A stretch of DNA of 64,000 nt from Syngnathus acus (lineage: Eukaryota > Chordata > Actinopteri > Syngnathiformes > Syngnathidae). This document shows, piece after piece, positions 60,801 through 64,000 of the stretch. Made by a program: the position numbers and the translations under genes. The stretch spans positions 3,401,104 through 3,465,103 of the forward strand of contig NC_051105.1 of NCBI RefSeq assembly GCF_901709675.1. The letters run 5' to 3'. Position 1 is the first letter of the stretch. Each line of letters starts with the position of its first letter. The notes under the pieces were generated by a model that worked only from the letters and a program-made list of their open reading frames with translations, was not told the origin of the DNA and did not search any database.

Positions 60801-63800
60801 GAGGTTAAAAAATTTTTCTTATCATTTGACCCTAAAACAGATTAATTGCATGACTTCAACCTGATTCCAAATCTGAGGGTTGCGTTGAACATTAGACGTT
60901 TTGTACTGCACAGAATGATTTGCACTGTACATACACATATACAAGCACACACACAAATGCTAATTGGTCTTACCTGCAGCGCTCTCTGCTCGCGGCTCAG
61001 TTTGCTGGAGTCAGCGTACAGCTCCGTGGTGACGCATTTAAAGCGGTCGCCGACATAGCCCGACGAGTTGGCAATTCTCTTGGCCAGACTGGAGCGGCGA
61101 GAGCCTTTGGAGTTCTGGCAATCTTCGTCGTCCTCGTCGTCACCCTCTCCTTGAGACTCCCCGAGGTCCACAACGCTGTCTTCGTTTTCCGTGTCTCTAC
61201 ACGTCAACGCATCCTGGTTGGCCTCTTTGGGCACAACGGCGCACGTTGGAGTGAAGTGAGGAGCTCTGCTGTCCCGTGCCCCTTTGTCCTTGCCAGAGCT
61301 GCGTTCACCGGACGTACGGGCGCAACGCAAAGTACTCTGGTCGTCGTCTGCGGGGTCCGGGCTGGGACACTGCTCTTCCGAGGAGTCTTCCTCTTCTCCT
61401 CGGCAGAGCTTTCCGGGATTATTTGGGGGTGTGCTGGAGGTCGCTGCAGGACAGCCTGCGTCCTGAACAGCCTTTGGCTTTCCATAGGTAGTTTCCTGCT
61501 GTCTGTCTGCGGGATGGGCCTTTTGTGTTGGGCTGTGTCCGGAGAGGATAGGGTAAGGATGGGAAAGATGAAATTTTGGCTCATACTCCACTCTTGTTGT
61601 GTTTTGGTTGCTATGGTAACGTTCATTTTGGTCGAAAGCTGAGGATTCGCCAGAGGGTTGTTTCTGGACCGCCGGAGTCGACTCTGCATCGGTGTCCGAG
61701 TGGACAAGGTCAATGCATTCAATCTTTTCTCGGTGCGCGACAGAGGGAGACGATGTTTTAGTTTGACTGCCACTTTGCCCTTGTGCTATTGCTTCTTTAT
61801 CTGACTTGATGTGGCTCCCTTCTCTCACCTCTTTGCTGGTGTTCTTCTCTCTCTCTTCAAAAGAACCCCTGGGTTTCTCGTGTCCCCGCGGTTTCAGTGC
61901 GCCGTCCCCTCTTTCTGACAGCTTATCGGAGAGAGGCTGCATTAGCGGGTGTGACATCTCCTGCGAGTTATAAGCGAGGTATTCCCCTCCTGTAGCCGGC
62001 GGTAGGTTGTGGTAGGGTAAAGGGGGTTTGGCTGCCAAGTGGGATGGATAAAGGCTATTGCTGCCCAGCAATACCGGGTGAGGGTAGACTGGACCTTTCC
62101 CTGCTATTGGCAGGGGGTGAAGTGCCATGCTGTCATGGATGGGGTAGTGCAGGTATCTATTGGCGTAGGCCAAACTGTGGGTTAGGTAAGCGTCACTTTG
62201 AGGAAGGTAAAGGGGGGCCGCTGGGTGACCGTTCTCCAACATGGGCCTTTTGTAGGATGACGCCTCTGGAATACTTTCTGCTCGCTTAGCATTCTGGGAG
62301 GACTTCTCCACTCCTTCTCTGTGGTGGCCCATGACTGATATGTGTTCTGATTGATGGGGGCTGTGTTTGGCCCAATCACCATTTGATTTGGGAGAGAGAC
62401 CCCTGGATGTGATGAGAGCGGAATCCGACGAAACAGAGTTGGACTCACTTATCCTCGGACAGGACGAGCTACGTGGCTGAGGGAGCACTCTTTCCAGATT
62501 CTTGTGTTTGATGACAGAGGGGGAGGAGCCTTTGGCTTGCGAAGATCCCAGATCTGCATTCGATCTGGGAGATGCGGATAAGCCCGGGGCGTGCTGAGTT
62601 TGAGACGGAGACCGGCTGGGTACAACCCAGGACGAGTGTAAAGTGCTGATCATCTCTGGTCTCTCCGAGACCTTAACAGAAGTGCTGTTTACCACGGGGT
62701 GAGGGTGAGAGGAGGGCGAGAGGGATAGGTTCTCTTTTAGGAGTTCTCCACTAGGCGGAAGTCCATAACGTGCACCTGGAGTCATAGTGTCCATTTTAAT
62801 GGGGAAACCATTAGGAAGTCCAAACTCCAGTATTCGACCAGACAAATCCAATGGCTTCTCTGCTGATTCTTTGGTTGCTTGTGGTTGGTGAGCAGTTCTG
62901 TCAAAATTGGACTTTGAGGGTGACCTGCTGGGTCTCCTTTCAGCACCAGGCGCCCCGTCCCTTGGCCGCGGCCTGGCAGGGGAGGCCTGTTCCGGCGCCA
63001 TGCTGCCGACAGACAACATATGAGAAACGGGCTGCGTGGCAGACGACGAAGATATCGAAGCCGAGGAGACGGGCGGCTGTCCCATCCTTGCAACTGGCCT
63101 TTGTAAATCCAGTGAATTGTCAATGAGAGTTTGGGAAAGGCGAGAGGACGTGTGAGGTGAGGAGTCAGTAGGCAGGCTATTATTGCCAACACTGGCGGCA
63201 CTCGTGCTTGTACTACCGGTGTTATTGCTGACACCGCCGCCAGTCCTGGAAGGGGGTCGGCTCGGTCGACTGCTCCTGTTGGGTGATCGCTCCCTGTCGA
63301 TAGCAGACGGATGATGCTGAGGATGCGGGGAAGGTTGGTGAAGCTGCTGTACAAATTGCGGGGCGACACCCAGCCCCTTGTCTTGGCAGTGCACAAGTGA
63401 GGTGGGGGCTACTGAGACGGGCGGGATCCTCATTTGGGGAGCCACCAGGGGAGAGGACATAGTAGGAGGTGGATACGTGGGCATATAGTAGAGCCTTTCA
63501 GCAGCAGAGGTGACTGCGACATGGTTGACATTTCCACCTTGGGGTGCACAAAGAGAAGGGTAGGCCAGATGCTGGGGGAGGTAGGGGTTGGGTTGGCTGA
63601 GCAACGAAGCTTTATACATGTTCAGAGCGGCATACTTGGACGAGTCCATAAAGGGATACATGCTCGCTTCTGGGTAAGGGTTGAGCCACGGCAGACGAAG
63701 GTAGCTGCTGCCAGTGCTCCCTAAGCTCATTTCAGGTGCTTTTTCCCCAGGTGCCAGCCGCCGTTCCAAGCCTAAAGCTTCCGCTCCAGGAATTAGCACC

Positions 63801-64000
63801 GGCTTGTGGAGATTAGGCGGGATGCCCTTATAGAGGCCCAGGTAACCATTAGTGGCTTTACGACTGTCCAGAGGGCCATCCGGTTTGTAGACAAGCTCGG
63901 GTAGCATGTCCCGATTGTAACCCAATGGGAGAATGGTCGCCTCTCTACTCTTCTCTGTCTGCAGCGTTCGAATTCCTGGATACACAACGCCACCGTGGAG
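40962..64000 (-). CDS. bcor: BCL6 corepressor (5'-partial in window; 11 exons, 1753 codons)
   Basis: BCOR is a nuclear corepressor that binds BCL6 and, through its C-terminal PUFD, PCGF1 in the variant PRC1.1 complex. Exons in transcript order: >64000-60974, 57786-57969, 56619-56897, 55218-55487, 52831-53141, 51443-51736, 44937-45103, 44431-44576, 42543-42620, 41824-41977, 40962-41313; every junction keeps frame. The window enters the large exon at [10 protein letters not shown], roughly residue 90-100 by human comparison. Landmarks: BCL6-binding [16 protein letters not shown], a CtBP-type PLDLS, conserved [43 protein letters not shown], ankyrin repeats from [20 protein letters not shown], and PUFD from [18 protein letters not shown]1 lacks the SWVVP site, so bcor is favoured. 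I found no equivalents of the human alternative exon containing CLPAAYCE or of the GEYYVENADGK segment. The C-terminal tail differs from human. Confidence 0.95.
43306..43460. mobile_element. Degraded hAT-type remnant in a bcor intron
   Basis: GTGGCCTTTGGGCC, TACGGCCCCGTGAGAGCG and GTATGGCTCTTGGAAG resemble the recurring phrases of hAT-derived fish repeats. A clean target duplication is not visible. Confidence 0.4.
46923..47287. mobile_element. 365-bp hAT-like element with 8-bp target duplication
   Basis: The element opens CAGGGGTGCGCAA and closes TTTGCCCACCCCTG, the short inverted ends of hAT elements. It is flanked by identical GCTTAGAT copies at 46915-46922 and 47288-47295. Inside, an ATG at 47130-47132 (plus) starts a short frame ([18 protein letters not shown], then a stop) that resembles the N-terminus of hAT-derived BED-type transposases. 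It is an internally deleted, non-autonomous copy in a bcor intron. Confidence 0.88.
48479..48499 (+). repeat. (TG)n microsatellite in a bcor intron
   Basis: About ten TG units within a wider GT-rich stretch (roughly 48410-48560 and 48690-48935). Confidence 0.9.
51763..51833 (+). repeat. (GA)n microsatellite upstream of a bcor acceptor
   Basis: About 35 uninterrupted GA units. On the transcribed strand it is (CU)n ending about 25 nt before the acceptor of exon 51443-51736. Confidence 0.97.
51879..51899 (+). repeat. (CA)n microsatellite in a bcor intron
   Basis: About ten CA units, close to the GA tract. Confidence 0.9.
55850..56025. mobile_element. Possible hAT-like short element in a bcor intron
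   Basis: The left end CCAGGGGTGTCACTTG and the right end TTTTGGACACCTGTCATT are imperfect inverted copies around AT-rich sequence containing TTAATCTATTGATTA-type motifs. Boundaries are uncertain. Confidence 0.4.
57786..57969 (-). other. bcor: bcor exon [17 protein letters not shown]
   Basis: It encodes [17 protein letters not shown], matching human [17 protein letters not shown], then a fish-specific glycine/serine-rich insert. The length (184 nt) is not a multiple of three. Both flanking introns carry GT- or CA-rich repeats within about 50 nt of the splice sites. Confidence 0.9.
57970..60973. other. bcor: bcor intron 57970-60973
   Basis: It holds a poly-G run (58383-58401), a (GAGT)n-like patch near 59813-59831 and a degraded TE-like phrase near 59098-59160. 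I looked for the short human alternative exon (CLPAAYCE) and did not see it. Confidence 0.45.
62618..62668 (-). other. bcor: bcor BCL6-binding motif
   Basis: [16 protein letters not shown] corresponds to the human peptide RSEIISTAPSSWVVPGP, known to occupy the lateral groove of the BCL6 BTB dimer. The Trp-Val-Val-Pro core is kept, so binding is probably retained. Confidence 0.88.
62840..62854 (-). other. bcor: bcor PLDLS (CtBP-type) motif
   Basis: EKPLDLSGR contains PxDLS, the short linear motif bound by CtBP and described for the BCOR/BCORL1 family. Presence is seen; use in this fish is inferred. Confidence 0.7.

Larger units (their letters stand above)
60974..64000 (-). other. bcor: bcor large corepressor exon (runs off window)
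   Basis: A single open exon of 3027 nt, ending at donor CTGCAG/gtaaga with SREQRALQ. It is Ser/Pro-rich and largely disordered. It holds the BCL6-binding site, PLDLS, several conserved prolines near [11 protein letters not shown], and the highly conserved end [13 protein letters not shown] and [16 protein letters not shown]. Confidence 0.95.

Noticed and set aside
60920-61642. 240-codon plus-strand open frame
   Set aside because: Antisense shadow of the bcor large exon, which is conserved on the minus strand.

Overview
The window is vertebrate nuclear DNA, almost certainly from a ray-finned (teleost) fish. Genes are split by GT-AG introns, the proteins read as clear vertebrate orthologues, and intergenic and intronic DNA is filled with fish-type tRNA-derived short repeats, small DNA transposons and microsatellites. 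All convincing genes lie on the minus strand, so transcription runs from high to low coordinates. I built the gene models by hand from splice signals and reading-frame continuity. Family names rest on remembered vertebrate protein sequences, not on database searches.

Layout from low to high coordinate: impg2 (complete, 19 coding exons, 4431-18900), a photoreceptor-matrix proteoglycan; senp7 (complete, about 22 exons, 21879-33304), a SUMO-chain protease; an unrecognised small gene (34644-34990 coding, 71 residues, leading exon near 35330-35400); atp6ap2 (complete, 9 exons, 36185-39592), the prorenin receptor/V-ATPase accessory protein; and bcor (40962 to beyond 64000), the BCL6 corepressor. 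For bcor, the large corepressor exon and all downstream exons are present and the N-terminal exons are outside the window. Each of the four named models stays in frame from end to end: 1036, about 999 and 354 residues, and 1753 codons for the bcor part.

Flanks and introns: 1-4160 and 19050-21400 hold degenerate repeats and no gene I can support. The bcor introns (45104-51442 and 57970-60973 are the largest) are GC-rich and full of CA/GT, GA and poly-G tracts. The best-defined mobile elements are a 365-bp hAT-like element in a bcor intron with an intact 8-bp target duplication (46923-47287), and a 169-bp TA-flanked inverted-repeat element in a senp7 intron (30398-30566).

The genes do not form one pathway. 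In humans impg2 and senp7 are neighbours on 3q12, and atp6ap2 and bcor are neighbours on Xp11.4, so the fish locus joins two ancestral gene pairs. I saw no CRISPR array, operon, rRNA, tRNA gene or clearly new multi-gene system. The items most worth checking are simple repeats lying against splice sites of impg2 and bcor, in-frame tandem splice donors in impg2 and senp7, repeated CLEAR-type motifs at atp6ap2, the small unrecognised gene, and the divergent bcor C-terminus.
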